Shown: positions 16,802-28,766, counted from the stretch's first letter. The stretch is DNA of 64,000 nucleotides from Reyranella sp. (GCF_017305915.1 NZ_JAFKJN010000019.1:1-64000), one strand, 5' to 3'. Numbers and translations are program-made. The notes: generated from the letters alone by a model not told the origin.

Positions 16802-17943
16802 GCAGAAGTCCCCATGCGGCCACGCCAGCCGCTGCCGAGATCGGTGCCGCGCCAGTCGATCCGCCGGCTGCTCAGCGCCCGCAGCATCAGGATCGGCGCC
16901 AGCGCCTCGCGGATCAATGTGGCGACCGCGGCGCGCCCACCGAACGACAGACCGCGTCCCGTCGTGAACCACCATTCAGCCGCGAGCCACGCCGCGGTAT
17001 GCAGGACCAGACCGATCAGCAAGCCGCCCGCCGCGACGCCGGCCGCCGCCAGCGCGACCAGCCCGGCGATGGCCGACACCGCCCAGCCGATCGCCGGCTC
17101 CCACAGCACCAGCGGCCAGACCGGCAGCCTCAGACGCGTGCGTGCCCAGCGGACCTGGCGCCGCCACACCACGGCGCCGTCGCGACGGCCGAGCGGCAGC
17201 GGCGGCATGACATCGCCCAGCCGCGTCTTCAGGCCGAGCTCGCGCACCGAGCGGGTGACCGAGTAGTCGTCGGCGATCCAGCGGTTGAAGCCGCGCCAGT
17301 TGCCGATGCGCTGCAGGGTGTCGAATGACATCAACGTGACACCGCCGGACGCCACCGCGAGTCCGAGGCGGTCTGCCGCGAGCAGGAAGCGCGCCTGGTG
17401 GCCGTTGATGTAGGCGCGCTCGAGCTCGGCGGCGAAGTTGTCCGGCGCCACCGCCGCCTTGAGCGCCAGCACCAGCCCGACCGTCTCCGATCCGCCCGTG
17501 TCCGCGAGGGGCGCAGCGGCGCGGCAGAGCGTGGCCGCCTCCAGGAGGATGCCGGCGTCGCACAACGCCACGACCGGGCGGCGCGCCGCCTCGAGGCCTT
17601 TGCGCACGTTGTTCATTTTTGGATTGAAGGTGGTGTCGCTGCCGACCAGCACCGGCGCCTCCGGCCACTCGGCGCGCAGCGGCGCCAGCGCGCCATCGTC
17701 GGGCCCGGCGACGCAGATCAGAACCTCCGCGCCCTGCTCCGCCAGCGACCTGAGCGCGGCAACGTAGGCAGGTGCTGCGTCGGCGGCGCCGTTCATGGGC
17801 GCGACGATGCTGAAGTCGGCAGTGCGATGGCGAGGCGGCGTCTCACGGCGCGGGCTGCGGGCCAGGGCGGCGCTCAGCCACTGGACGGCCGATGCGGTCG
17901 CCCACCACGCGCCGCCGATCCAGACCACGAGGCCGGCCTCCAT
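16798..17943 (-). CDS. Family 2/21 glycosyltransferase, ceramide glucosyltransferase-like
   Basis: The 381-residue membrane enzyme has an N-terminal helix, a GT-A catalytic part with FSIVAPMNG, TTFNPKMNNVRKGLEA, LCDAGI and ADDYSVTRSVRELG, the (R/Q)xxRW box as RQVRWAR, and C-terminal membrane helices. The NPKMNN segment and the spacing to DD and RxxRW resemble GT21 ceramide glucosyltransferases and HpnI, which put a sugar on a lipid. It could make a lipid-linked starter for the glycan. It lies 6 bp after the ABC ATPase and overlaps the STAS gene. The DxD-equivalent position reads CDAG, which weakens prediction of the donor. Confidence 0.75.
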   Translation of the reverse strand: MEAGLVVWIGGAWWATASAVQWLSAALARSPRRETPPRHRTADFSIVAPMNGAADAAPAYVAALRSLAEQGAEVLICVAGPDDGALAPLRAEWPEAPVLVGSDTTFNPKMNNVRKGLEAARRPVVALCDAGILLEAATLCRAAAPLADTGGSETVGLVLALKAAVAPDNFAAELERAYINGHQARFLLAADRLGLAVASGGVTLMSFDTLQRIGNWRGFNRWIADDYSVTRSVRELGLKTRLGDVMPPLPLGRRDGAVVWRRQVRWARTRLRLPVWPLVLWEPAIGWAVSAIAGLVALAAAGVAAGGLLIGLVLHTAAWLAAEWWFTTGRGLSFGGRAAVATLIREALAPILMLRALSSRRIDWRGTDLGSGWRGRMGTSA

Positions 17944-17949
17944 CGGCCG

Positions 17950-18735
17950 TCATCCCCGTGCGGCCGAGAAGCGATGGACGTCGTCCTTCTCCACCAGCAG
18001 CGCGCGGTGATAGTTGCGGATGACCTCGCTCGGGTCGCCCTGCTCGCGGATGCGGCCGTCCTCGATCCAGATCGCGCGGTTGCACAGGCGGCGAACCTCG
18101 GCCATCGAATGCGACACGAACAGCAGCGTGCCGGTCTTGCGGAAGCTGTCGATCCAATCGAGGCACTTGCGCTGGAAGGCCGCGTCGCCGACCGACAGCG
18201 CCTCGTCGACCACCAGGATCTCGGCCTCGACATGGGCGCAGATCGAGAAAGCCAGGCGCGTGCGCATGCCCATCGAATAGTGCTTCACCGGCTGGTCCAT
18301 GTAGTCGCCGATGCCGGCGAACTCGGCGATCGAGTTGAACTTGCGCAGCACCTCGTGGCGCTTCAGCCCGAGCACGGCGCCGCCGATCATCACGTTCTCG
18401 CGGCCCGACAGCTCGAGGTCGAAGGTCGAGCCCAGCGCCAGCACCGGGGCGATGCGGCCGGTGACGCGCAGCTCGCCGTGGCTCGGCAGGGTCATGCCGC
18501 AGATCACCTGCAGCAGGGTGGACTTGCCGCAGCCGTTGCGGCCCAGGATGCCGATGCTCTCGCCGCGGCGGACCTGCAGGTCGATGTCGCGCAGCACCCA
18601 GAACGGCTTGAAGTACGACTTCCACCACCCGAACATGACCTGCTTCAGCCAGTCGTTACGCCTGGCGTAAAGCTGGAAGGCCTTTCCGAGATGCTTGGCT
18701 TCGACGACGATATCAGAGGACGTCGACGATGACAT
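17950..18735 (-). CDS. wzt: Polysaccharide ABC transporter ATP-binding protein (Wzt/KpsT-like)
   Basis: The 261-residue ATPase has Walker A GRNGCGKSTLL, the KpsT/Wzt-type segment LELSGRENV, signature YSMGMRTRLAFS, Walker B EILVVDEALSVGD and H-loop VSHSM. These are diagnostic of ABC-2 exporters of O-antigen, capsule or teichoic acid. It lacks the C-terminal carbohydrate-binding extension of some Wzt proteins, so it resembles KpsT in size. The ATG at 18735 is preceded by ACAGGTATCGGA and overlaps the end of the permease gene by 23 bp. An upstream in-frame ATG at 18804 would give an uncharacteristic Ser/Thr-rich extension. Confidence 0.92.
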   Translation of the reverse strand: MSSSTSSDIVVEAKHLGKAFQLYARRNDWLKQVMFGWWKSYFKPFWVLRDIDLQVRRGESIGILGRNGCGKSTLLQVICGMTLPSHGELRVTGRIAPVLALGSTFDLELSGRENVMIGGAVLGLKRHEVLRKFNSIAEFAGIGDYMDQPVKHYSMGMRTRLAFSICAHVEAEILVVDEALSVGDAAFQRKCLDWIDSFRKTGTLLFVSHSMAEVRRLCNRAIWIEDGRIREQGDPSEVIRNYHRALLVEKDDVHRFSAARG

Positions 18736-19594
18736 TCCGATACCTGTCGAAGAACCAGTAGCCGAAGTAGAAAGTGAAGATGGAGGTGAAGAGAGTCCAG
18801 GCATAGACCTGCCAGTTGGGAAATTGTCCGACGAGCATGATATCGCGCATCACCTCGACATAGCCGGTGAGCGCGTTGGCGTAGAGCCAGAAGTCCAGCG
18901 GCACCGGCAGCTGGGTCCGGGCATAGAACACCGGCGTGGCGAACATGAACAGCGGCACGATGTTGATCATCAAGTAGCCGGCGTCGCGCGTGAAGGCCCC
19001 GACCGCGCACAGGAACCACGACATGCCGACCAGGAAGGCCAGGAACGGGATGAAGATGAAGGGCAGCAGCAGCCAGGTCCAGGGCAGGCTGCCGACCACC
19101 AGGAACTGGAAGACCATCAGCACGACGATCGAGATCACGGTGTAGAGCGTGGCGCGCAGGGTCGAGATGACCGCCAGCATGTCGCTGGGGAAGATGGTCT
19201 GCTTGATGAAGTGGACGTACTCGTGCAGCAGCATCGGCGCGCGGAACGCCATCTCCGACCAGAAGTTGAACACCACGATGCCGCTCAGGATGAACAGGGC
19301 GTAGCTGGTGTTCTGGCCGGTGGTGATGATGTACTCCTTCGGCAGGTCGAGCCGGCCCGCGAAGAAGAAGGTGTAGACGGCGATCGCCAGCAAGGGCGCC
19401 ACCACCGCCCAGACCCAGCCGGCGATCGATCCCTTGAAGCGCTCGGCGACCTCGCGCCGCAGGATCGCCTGGATCAGGTCGCGGTGGTGCCACATCTGCA
19501 GGAAGGGCTTGGCGAAGAAGCGGACCATGCGCGCGCCGGAACCGAGATTCTCGACGACGATCTGCTTGCCGTTGACGACGTTCACCGACGGCAT
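18713..19594 (-). CDS. wzm: Polysaccharide ABC-2 permease (Wzm/KpsM-like)
   Basis: The 293-residue inner-membrane protein has the ABC-2 topology: an amphipathic N-terminal part with LIQAILRREVAERFKGS, typical of Wzm/RfbA/KpsM permeases, then six hydrophobic helices. It should flip a lipid-linked glycan with the adjacent ATPase. GAGGAG lies 9 bp before the ATG. It is the first gene of the minus-strand glycan operon. Only 28 bp separate its ATG from the 3' CCA of tRNA-Lys on the same strand, leaving little room for a private promoter. Confidence 0.92.
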   Translation of the reverse strand: MPSVNVVNGKQIVVENLGSGARMVRFFAKPFLQMWHHRDLIQAILRREVAERFKGSIAGWVWAVVAPLLAIAVYTFFFAGRLDLPKEYIITTGQNTSYALFILSGIVVFNFWSEMAFRAPMLLHEYVHFIKQTIFPSDMLAVISTLRATLYTVISIVVLMVFQFLVVGSLPWTWLLLPFIFIPFLAFLVGMSWFLCAVGAFTRDAGYLMINIVPLFMFATPVFYARTQLPVPLDFWLYANALTGYVEVMRDIMLVGQFPNWQVYAWTLFTSIFTFYFGYWFFDRYRNVIVDVL

Positions 19595-19622
19595 GAGCCG
19601 TGCATCTCCTCGTTGGATCCCG

Positions 19623-19697
19623 TGGTGAGCCCAGTAGGGATCGAACCTACGACCACCTGATTAAAAGTCAGATGCTCTACCGCTGAGCTATGGGCTC
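19623..19697 (-). tRNA. tRNA-Lys (anticodon TTT)
   Basis: On the minus strand, a 7-bp acceptor stem (GAGCCCA with TGGGCTC), the D-arm motif TAGCTCAGCGGTAGAGC, an anticodon stem CTGAC/GTCAG-type closing around CTTTTAA (anticodon TTT) and the T-arm GGTTCGATCC are all present. The discriminator A and CCA are encoded (19623-19626), giving 75 nt in total. It lies between coaD (88 bp upstream) and the glycan operon (28 bp downstream), all on the same strand. Confidence 0.97.
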
Positions 19698-19784
19698 GTT
19701 CCCGGGTCGCGTCGCGGGCCGAAACCCCGCGCGGCGCCCGTATAAGGGTCGCGGCCGCCCCGGTCAACGCGGCACGGCGGGGCG

Positions 19785-20291
19785 TCAGGCCTTGGCGAAC
19801 TTCTTTTTGAGCCGCTCGAAGACCTTCTTGGACACGAACTGGGAGGTGTCGCCGCCCAGCCGGGCGATGTCCTTCACCAGTGACGATGCAATGAACTGGT
19901 GCCGGTCGGAGGCCATCAGGAAGATGGTCTCGACGTTGGGCTCCATGCGGGCGTTCATGTTGGCCATCTGGATCTCGTACTCGAAGTCCGAAACCGCGCG
20001 CAGGCCGCGGATGATCACCTGGGCGTTCACCTGGCGCGCGAAATGGATCAGCAGCCCCTCGAACGGCACGATCTCGATGCGCTCGCGCTCGGTCTGGGGA
20101 TAATCCGCGATGTCTTCCTTGATGATCTCGACCCGCTCCTCGAGCGAGAACAGCGGGCCCTTGCTGATGTTGATCGCCGGCCCGATCACCAGCTTGTCGA
20201 CCAGGCGCAGCGAGCGGCGCACCACTTCCATGTGCCCGCTGGTGATGGGATCGAACGTACCCGGATAGACACCGACGCGGTCCACGCCCAT
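19785..20291 (-). CDS. coaD: Phosphopantetheine adenylyltransferase
   Basis: The 168-residue enzyme catalyses the penultimate step of coenzyme A synthesis, adenylating 4'-phosphopantetheine. Family hallmarks are YPGTFDPITSGHMEVV with the T/HxGH nucleotide-binding motif, VIIRGLRAVSDFEYE, and SSLVKDIARLGGD. The length matches bacterial CoaD. The ATG at 20291 follows AAGGGGGACCA. It lies 91 bp downstream of gyrA on the same strand, a gene order common in alphaproteobacteria. Confidence 0.96.
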   Translation of the reverse strand: MGVDRVGVYPGTFDPITSGHMEVVRRSLRLVDKLVIGPAINISKGPLFSLEERVEIIKEDIADYPQTERERIEIVPFEGLLIHFARQVNAQVIIRGLRAVSDFEYEIQMANMNARMEPNVETIFLMASDRHQFIASSLVKDIARLGGDTSQFVSKKVFERLKKKFAKA

Positions 20292-20382
20292 TGGTCCCCC
20301 TTGTTCGGCCCTCTCCCAGGCCACCGGCCCCCGGAGTCGCACACCGATGGGAGCGGCGAAGTCTTAGCGACACGGCCGGTCC

Positions 20383-23187
<2,805 letters not shown>

Positions 23188-23365
23188 CGGAAACCTAGCT
23201 TTTTTGGCTCTTATCGTGGGCCCGCCGAGGGGTTCGGCGAGCCATTTGGCAACCTAGCAAATGGGGTCTGGAATACCAACAGAAATCGCGCCGGCGATTG
23301 CCTTGCAAGTGCCTGATTTAAAAGGGAGAATTTGCCCCGAAAAACGACATCGGAAAGGCCCGGTT

Positions 23366-23995
23366 TTGCCCTCCCAGAAGCCCTCCGTGGCGGTCTTCGA
23401 TTTCGGCGGCGTACTGGTCGACTGGAACCCCCGCCACCTCTACCGCCAGCTCATTTCCGACCCCACGGAAATGGAGCGTTTCCTGGCCGAGGTGACCACC
23501 AGCAAATGGCACCAGGCACAGGACCATGGCGGCGATTTCCGCGAGGCCACGCGGGCCCTGCAGGCCCTCCATCCGGACAAGCACGAGCTGATCGCGGCCT
23601 TCTACGGGCGTTTCGACGAGATGTGCGCCGTGGCCTTCCCCGAGATGGCTGCACTGGTTGAGAAGCTGCACGCCTCCGGCACGCCGCTTTACCTGCTGTC
23701 GAACGCGCCCGACTTGCTCGACGCCTGGCTGCGCAGCACGGCGGCCCGGCGCCATCCCTTCCTCGGCCTGTTCCGCGACTACGTGGTGTCAGGCGAGGTG
23801 AAGTGCTCCAAACCCGACCGCGCGATCTACGACCTCGCCTGCAGGGTCGGCGGCTTCCGGCCCGAGGACGCCGTCTTCATCGACGACGTGCTGGCCAATG
23901 CAGACGGTGCCCGTGCGGCCGGCTGGAGCGCCGTCCATCATCGCTCGGCCGGCGAGACCGCGGCCGAGCTTCGGGCGCTGGGCTTCGCCGTCTAG
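23366..23995 (+). CDS. HAD-superfamily hydrolase (HAD-IA, YihX-like)
   Basis: The protein of about 209 residues has motif I VFDFGGVLVDW, motif II LYLLSNAP, the motif III lysine in GEVKCSKPDRAIY and motif IV VFIDDVLANADGA. This is the subclass IA phosphatase/haloacid dehalogenase layout, probably a small phosphatase. The TTG at 23366 is chosen because GGAAAGG lies about 8 bp upstream and the protein then starts close to motif I. An ATG at 23261 would add 35 residues unlike the family. It converges with ssb, only 12 bp away. Substrate unknown. Confidence 0.88.
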   Translation: MPSQKPSVAVFDFGGVLVDWNPRHLYRQLISDPTEMERFLAEVTTSKWHQAQDHGGDFREATRALQALHPDKHELIAAFYGRFDEMCAVAFPEMAALVEKLHASGTPLYLLSNAPDLLDAWLRSTAARRHPFLGLFRDYVVSGEVKCSKPDRAIYDLACRVGGFRPEDAVFIDDVLANADGARAAGWSAVHHRSAGETAAELRALGFAV

Positions 23996-24007
23996 AACGC
24001 CCCCCGC

Positions 24008-24496
24008 TCAGAAGGGAATGTCGTCGTCGAGCTCGGCCTTGCTGCGGGTCGCCGGACGGCCGCCACCGCCGCCGCTGCTCGGCGGCGGGCTGAGGTCGTC
24101 ATCCATACCGCCGCCGCCCATCGAGGCGCCGCCGCCTTCGCCGCTGCGGCCATCGAGCATGGTGAGCGCGCCGCCGAAGCGCGGGATCACGACCTCGGTG
24201 GTGTAGCGCTCCTGGCCGCTCTGGTCGGTCCATTTGCGGGTCGAGAGCTGGCCCTCGACATAGACCTTCGAGCCCTTGCGGACGTACTTCTGCGCGACCT
24301 CCGCGAGTTTCTCGTTGAAGATCACGACGCGGTGCCATTCGGTGCGCTCCTTGCGCTCGCCGCTCTGGCGATCGCGCCAGGTGTCCGACGTCGCCACCGA
24401 CATGTTCACCATGGATCGGCCATCCTGCATGGACCTCACTTCGGGGTCGCGGCCGAGATTGCCGACCAGGATGACCTTGTTCACGCTGCCCGCCAT
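24008..24496 (-). CDS. ssb: Single-stranded DNA-binding protein
   Basis: The 162-residue protein has an OB-fold of about 110 residues (VNKVILVGNLGRDPEVR, WHRVVIFN, YVEGQLSTRKW), a Gly/Ser/Pro-rich linker and the acidic tip DDDIPF that docks replication and repair partners. Its length is ordinary for bacterial SSB. A strong GGAGG lies before the ATG. The gene is usually next to uvrA; here about 7.8 kb of accessory genes separate the two. Confidence 0.97.
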   Translation of the reverse strand: MAGSVNKVILVGNLGRDPEVRSMQDGRSMVNMSVATSDTWRDRQSGERKERTEWHRVVIFNEKLAEVAQKYVRKGSKVYVEGQLSTRKWTDQSGQERYTTEVVIPRFGGALTMLDGRSGEGGGASMGGGGMDDDLSPPPSSGGGGGRPATRSKAELDDDIPF

Positions 24497-24605
24497 AGGG
24501 GCCTCCTTCGCTTTCCCGGTGCCCGCGGGACGCCGGCACCTACCTCACGAGCGGCAACCTACTGCCGGTCGCCTGTGGGCAGCCACCGAATTTGGGTTGT
24601 GGCCC

Positions 24606-27600
24606 TCAGGATGCGAGCTCCCGACCGGGCTCGATCTCGAGGTCCGGCGCCTCGAATCGGCCATAGCGCAGCGCGAGCGCCGGAAGCAGGAGCAGATTGA
24701 GCGCTGTCGAGCTCACCAGGCCGCCCAGCATGACGAGGGCCATCGGTCCCTCGATCTCCCGCCCCGGCTCGCTCATGCCGATCGCAAGCGGCAGCACGCC
24801 GAGGGCGGTCACCAGCGACGTCATGAGGATCGGGGCAAGCCGGTCCGCGGCCCCCTCGATCGCGGTCCCGAAGTCCCACGTCCGTCCTTCCGTGGCGACC
24901 AGATGCTGGTAGTGGGCGATCATGAGGATCGAGTTGCGCAGCGTGAGGCCGAACAGGGCAACGAACCCCACCATCGATCCCAGCGAGAGCGTGCCCCCGG
25001 AGGCAAGGACGGCAAGAACCCCGCCGACCAGGGCAAAAGGCGAATTGGCGAGCACCAGCGCGAGATTTTGCATCCGACGTGTCACGATCGACAGCAGGAG
25101 CACGATCCCGGCGCCGGCGATGATCGAATTGACGAGCAGGTCGCGCTGCGACCGCGCCTGCGCCTCGGCCTGCCCTCCGAGGGCGACATAGAAGCCTGCC
25201 GGCAGGGCCAGCTTGGCGCCGAGCCGCGCCTTGGCCTCTCGGGCGAACGAGATCACGTCGCGCCCCGTGACATTCGCGGTGATCGTCTGGAGTCTCTGCG
25301 CCGCCTGGTGCGCGACCTGATAGCGACCGCTGTCGTGATAAATATCGGCGAGCTGCCGCAACGGAACATAGGTCCCGCTCCGGCTCCGGAGCGGAAGGTC
25401 ACCCACGCGGGCAATACTCGCTCGGCTCGCCGGGTCGACGATGACGATGACCGGAAAGACCCTGTTGCCCTCGTAGACCTGCCCCACCGTCTCGCCGCCG
25501 AAGGCCGTCCGGATCGCATCGAGAACGTCGACAGAATCGAAGCCCCAGTGCTCGACGTCGAGCGGTCGAAGCTTGATGACCAGCTTGGGCAGACCCGGCG
25601 GTGACTGGATTTGCACATCCGCAGCGCCGCGGACCTGCCGCAGGACATCGGCGGCCTCCTGCGCCTTTCGATCGAGGAGATCGAGATCGTCGCCGAAAAT
25701 GTTGACCACGACCGGCGCCGTGTATCCGGACAGGACCTCGTCCATGCGCTCGGACAGGAACGTGAAGATTGCGAAGTTGGCGCCGGGAATGGTCTCCACC
25801 GCCTTGCGGATCTGCCCTTCGGCCGCCTCCGCCTCGCCGCTGAGGTGATGAAGGCTCACTGCGAATTCGCTGTAGTGCGGACCGGAGGTATCTTCAGACA
25901 ATTGCGAGCGGCCCACGCGCTGGGCGACGGAACGGACGGCGGGCACCGTCTGCAGGGCCTTGGTCACGAGCCCGCCCAGCCTCAGTGATTCAGCCGCGGA
26001 CGTGCCCGGCAGAGCTGTCATGTGGACGATGAAATGTCCTTCGTTGAGTTGCGGTATGAAGCTCTGTCCCAGAAGCGGCACCAAACCAAACCCCAGCAAG
26101 GTACCAAGCACAGTGGCTACGATCGCCAGACGCGAGCGCGTCACGACATGGTGCAGCAGACGCTCGTATCGCCGCTTGAGCCATGCGACGAGCGGGGGCT
26201 GCCCGGGTCCGACAGGACGGGCGCCGAGAAAGGTCATCGCGAGCGCCGGTATGGCGGTCAATGTCACCAGCAACGACGCGATGACCGCGAGCGCGTAGGC
26301 GATTCCCAGAGGTGCGAAGAGCCGCCCGGCGACGCCCGACAGCATCACGATCGGGAAGACGACGAGAACAACCGCGAACGTGGCGTAGACCACGGCGGCA
26401 CGAACCTCCAGGCAGGCCTCCATCACCACCCGCGCGCCGGGACGCGGCATCGGGAGCCGGGCATTCTCGCGCAGCCGTCGCGCGATGTTCTCGATGTCCA
26501 CCACGGCATCGTCGACCACCACACCCACAGCGATCGCGAGCCCGCCCAACACCATCGTATTCAGGGCAAGACCAAGACGCTGGAGGACGAGGACCGCGGC
26601 GAGCAGCGACAGCGGGATCGCCAGGCAGGAGATCACGGCGGTCCGGGCGTCGAACAGGAAGAGAAAGAGGACGATGACGACCAGGGCCGCGCCGATCAGC
26701 AGCGAAGACCAGACGTTCTCTGTTGCGGTCCGAATGAAATCGGCGGGCCGGAACAGATCGTCGCGGAGCACGACGCCCGATTGCGTCAGACCGGGACGCA
26801 GATCGTCGAAGGCCTTCTCGAGGAGGCGCGTGACCTCGAGGGTATTCGCGCCGAACTGGGCATGGATATTCAGCACGACGCCGCTTTGTCCATCGATCGC
26901 GGCGGCTCCCACGACCGGCTGCGGCGCATTCACGACGGTCGCCACGTTCGAAAGCAGAACACTTGCCCCGCCGTGATTCACCAGGACGGTTCGTCCGAGG
27001 GCTTCCGGCGTGATCGATTGTCCTTCGCTTTGCAGGACGATCCGTTGGTTCGCGCCGTCGATGAAGCCGGCACCCCGGACTCCGGTGGCACGCCGCGCTG
27101 CGCTCAGAACCTCATCCAGGCCGATCCCGAACCGGGTCAGGTCGTCGGGCCGCACCTGGATTTGCAGCGATTTGACCTCACCGCCGAAGACGTCGACCTT
27201 GCCGACGCCGGGAACCGCCAGGAGTCGCGGCCGGATCGTCCAGTCGGCCAGCGTCCGAAGTTCCATCAGCGAGCGCTCGTTCGATGTGAGACCTGCGACC
27301 AGGACCAGGCTGGTCGACGAGGTGAGCGGCGTCATCGTTGGCGCCCCGATTCCGCTTGGAAGCCGGGTTTCCAGCGCGGCGAGCCGCTCGGTCACCATTT
27401 GTCGAGCGCGATAGACGTCGCTCGACGGATCGAACGTGCCGGTGATAGCGGAGAGGCCTTGAATCGAGATCGACCGCAAGCTTTTCAGGCCTGGCATGCC
27501 GTTGAGGGAATTCTCGATCGCTTGCGTGACCAGAACCTCGACCTGCTCGGGCGCGAGCCCGACCGCTTCGGTCTGGATGGTGATCTGGGGCGGCGCGAAC

Positions 27601-27734
27601 TCCGGAAAGACGTCGTAGCGCGCCTGCGCGAGAGAATAGACGCCGTAGCCGAACACCATGGCCACGAGCGCGATGACGACACCGCGGAAGCGGATTGCAA
27701 AGCCGATCAGGGCTGCCTGCGGGCCGCCGCCCAT
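24606..27734 (-). CDS. RND efflux transporter permease (CzcA/CusA-like)
   Basis: The 1042-residue inner-membrane pump has twelve-helix RND architecture: a first helix near the N-terminus, two large periplasmic loops and the helix-4 proton-relay region VVVDDAVVDIEN. The length and the family motifs (PPQITIQTEAVGLAPEQVE, split here) place it with the heavy-metal-efflux (HME) branch. The CusA methionine triad is not obvious, so the substrate may not be Cu/Ag. It is coupled by ATGA to the adaptor gene upstream. No outer-membrane factor gene follows. Base composition looks slightly lower in GC than the flanking core genes. Confidence 0.92.
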   Translation of the reverse strand: MGGGPQAALIGFAIRFRGVVIALVAMVFGYGVYSLAQARYDVFPEFAPPQITIQTEAVGLAPEQVEVLVTQAIENSLNGMPGLKSLRSISIQGLSAITGTFDPSSDVYRARQMVTERLAALETRLPSGIGAPTMTPLTSSTSLVLVAGLTSNERSLMELRTLADWTIRPRLLAVPGVGKVDVFGGEVKSLQIQVRPDDLTRFGIGLDEVLSAARRATGVRGAGFIDGANQRIVLQSEGQSITPEALGRTVLVNHGGASVLLSNVATVVNAPQPVVGAAAIDGQSGVVLNIHAQFGANTLEVTRLLEKAFDDLRPGLTQSGVVLRDDLFRPADFIRTATENVWSSLLIGAALVVIVLFLFLFDARTAVISCLAIPLSLLAAVLVLQRLGLALNTMVLGGLAIAVGVVVDDAVVDIENIARRLRENARLPMPRPGARVVMEACLEVRAAVVYATFAVVLVVFPIVMLSGVAGRLFAPLGIAYALAVIASLLVTLTAIPALAMTFLGARPVGPGQPPLVAWLKRRYERLLHHVVTRSRLAIVATVLGTLLGFGLVPLLGQSFIPQLNEGHFIVHMTALPGTSAAESLRLGGLVTKALQTVPAVRSVAQRVGRSQLSEDTSGPHYSEFAVSLHHLSGEAEAAEGQIRKAVETIPGANFAIFTFLSERMDEVLSGYTAPVVVNIFGDDLDLLDRKAQEAADVLRQVRGAADVQIQSPPGLPKLVIKLRPLDVEHWGFDSVDVLDAIRTAFGGETVGQVYEGNRVFPVIVIVDPASRASIARVGDLPLRSRSGTYVPLRQLADIYHDSGRYQVAHQAAQRLQTITANVTGRDVISFAREAKARLGAKLALPAGFYVALGGQAEAQARSQRDLLVNSIIAGAGIVLLLSIVTRRMQNLALVLANSPFALVGGVLAVLASGGTLSLGSMVGFVALFGLTLRNSILMIAHYQHLVATEGRTWDFGTAIEGAADRLAPILMTSLVTALGVLPLAIGMSEPGREIEGPMALVMLGGLVSSTALNLLLLPALALRYGRFEAPDLEIEPGRELAS

Positions 27735-28762
27735 CAGTCGTTGTCCGGGGGTAGGGGTGTCTTCTGCTCCTCTGACAGGAGCATCTGCGCCCCCCGGGTC
27801 ACCACTTCGGCGCCATCGTCGAGCTTCTCGACCAGGTAGCCGCCGTCCGGCGTGGGAACGTCGATGGCGATCTCGCGGCGCATGAAGCGGTCAGGTCCCG
27901 TCTTGAGGTAGATCCAGGATCGCCCCTGCCACCACACGATCGAATCGGTCGGAACGACGACGCCATCGATCACGGCGTCGGACGGAATGAACACGATCAC
28001 GCTCATGCCGGGAAGCAGCCGCGTTTCCGCGCTTGCCGAAAAGAAGAAGCTCAGACCCTGGATGCGCGGATCGGTCTTCGTCGCGAGGGAGACGAACGCA
28101 AGTGGAGCACGCGCGCCGTCGGCGAGTTCCGCGAAGGCATCCCGCGATTGACCGGCAACAACGACCCCTGGGGGCGGCGTTGCCTGGACCAGCATCTCGC
28201 GGCGCTCGATCAGCCTGACGAACACCGGCGTCCGGTCGATCAAGCCGCGCGCAAGCGCCGGCCCCCACGCCTGTTGCGCCGTGGTGGCCAGCGTATCGAG
28301 TTGCGACTCCGCCGAGGCGAGGCTGGCTTCATCGGAACGAAGCGTCGCCTCGGCGGACTGCGCCTGCGCGACCGACGCTCCCTGGACCTTGTGCAGCGCC
28401 TCGGCCCGCTCGAACGCCGGCCGGGAGGCCGCCAGCCGAGCCTGGGCGATGCGCCGTGCCGACAGGGCCGCAACATAGCTGTTGCTGAGATTGGTCAGGG
28501 CTTCGAGGTCGAGCACCGTACCGTATGCCCGCACCTGCTGGCGGTAGTGAACCCGCGAAAGCTCCCGCGTTTCGAGGCCGCCGGCGCGCTGCGCATTCGC
28601 ATCGAGCGTCAGCGCGGACCCGCCATTGGCGCTCGAAGCCGGCCGAAGTCGAGCGCTCGGCCGGTCAGCCTCGCGACCGGCTCCGGTCCCGAAGAATTCG
28701 AGCGCCCCGCCGGCCGCGAGCAGGACGATCACCAAGCCCAGCATCCAATACCAGCGCCTCAT
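27734..28762 (-). CDS. RND efflux periplasmic adaptor (HlyD family)
   Basis: The 342-residue adaptor has an N-terminal anchor (WYWMLGLVIVLLAAGGALEF), an alpha-helical hairpin rich in Ala, Gln and Glu between about residues 110 and 170, then lipoyl/beta-barrel segments (LPGMSVIVFIPSDAVIDG, VVPTDSIVWWQG). It would link the RND permease to an outer-membrane channel. The ATG at 28762 begins MRRWYW and lies 4 bp after the ChrB-like stop. The frame upstream of it reads as the antisense of that gene and is not used. Its TGA overlaps the permease ATG. Confidence 0.9.
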   Translation of the reverse strand: MRRWYWMLGLVIVLLAAGGALEFFGTGAGREADRPSARLRPASSANGGSALTLDANAQRAGGLETRELSRVHYRQQVRAYGTVLDLEALTNLSNSYVAALSARRIAQARLAASRPAFERAEALHKVQGASVAQAQSAEATLRSDEASLASAESQLDTLATTAQQAWGPALARGLIDRTPVFVRLIERREMLVQATPPPGVVVAGQSRDAFAELADGARAPLAFVSLATKTDPRIQGLSFFFSASAETRLLPGMSVIVFIPSDAVIDGVVVPTDSIVWWQGRSWIYLKTGPDRFMRREIAIDVPTPDGGYLVEKLDDGAEVVTRGAQMLLSEEQKTPLPPDND

Positions 28763-28766
28763 GGCC

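Noticed and set aside
23261..23300. Third copy of the 42-bp repeat near the gyrA/HAD gap
   Set aside because: Only about 11 bp (TCTGGAATACC) match and the hairpin is absent, so it is likely chance.
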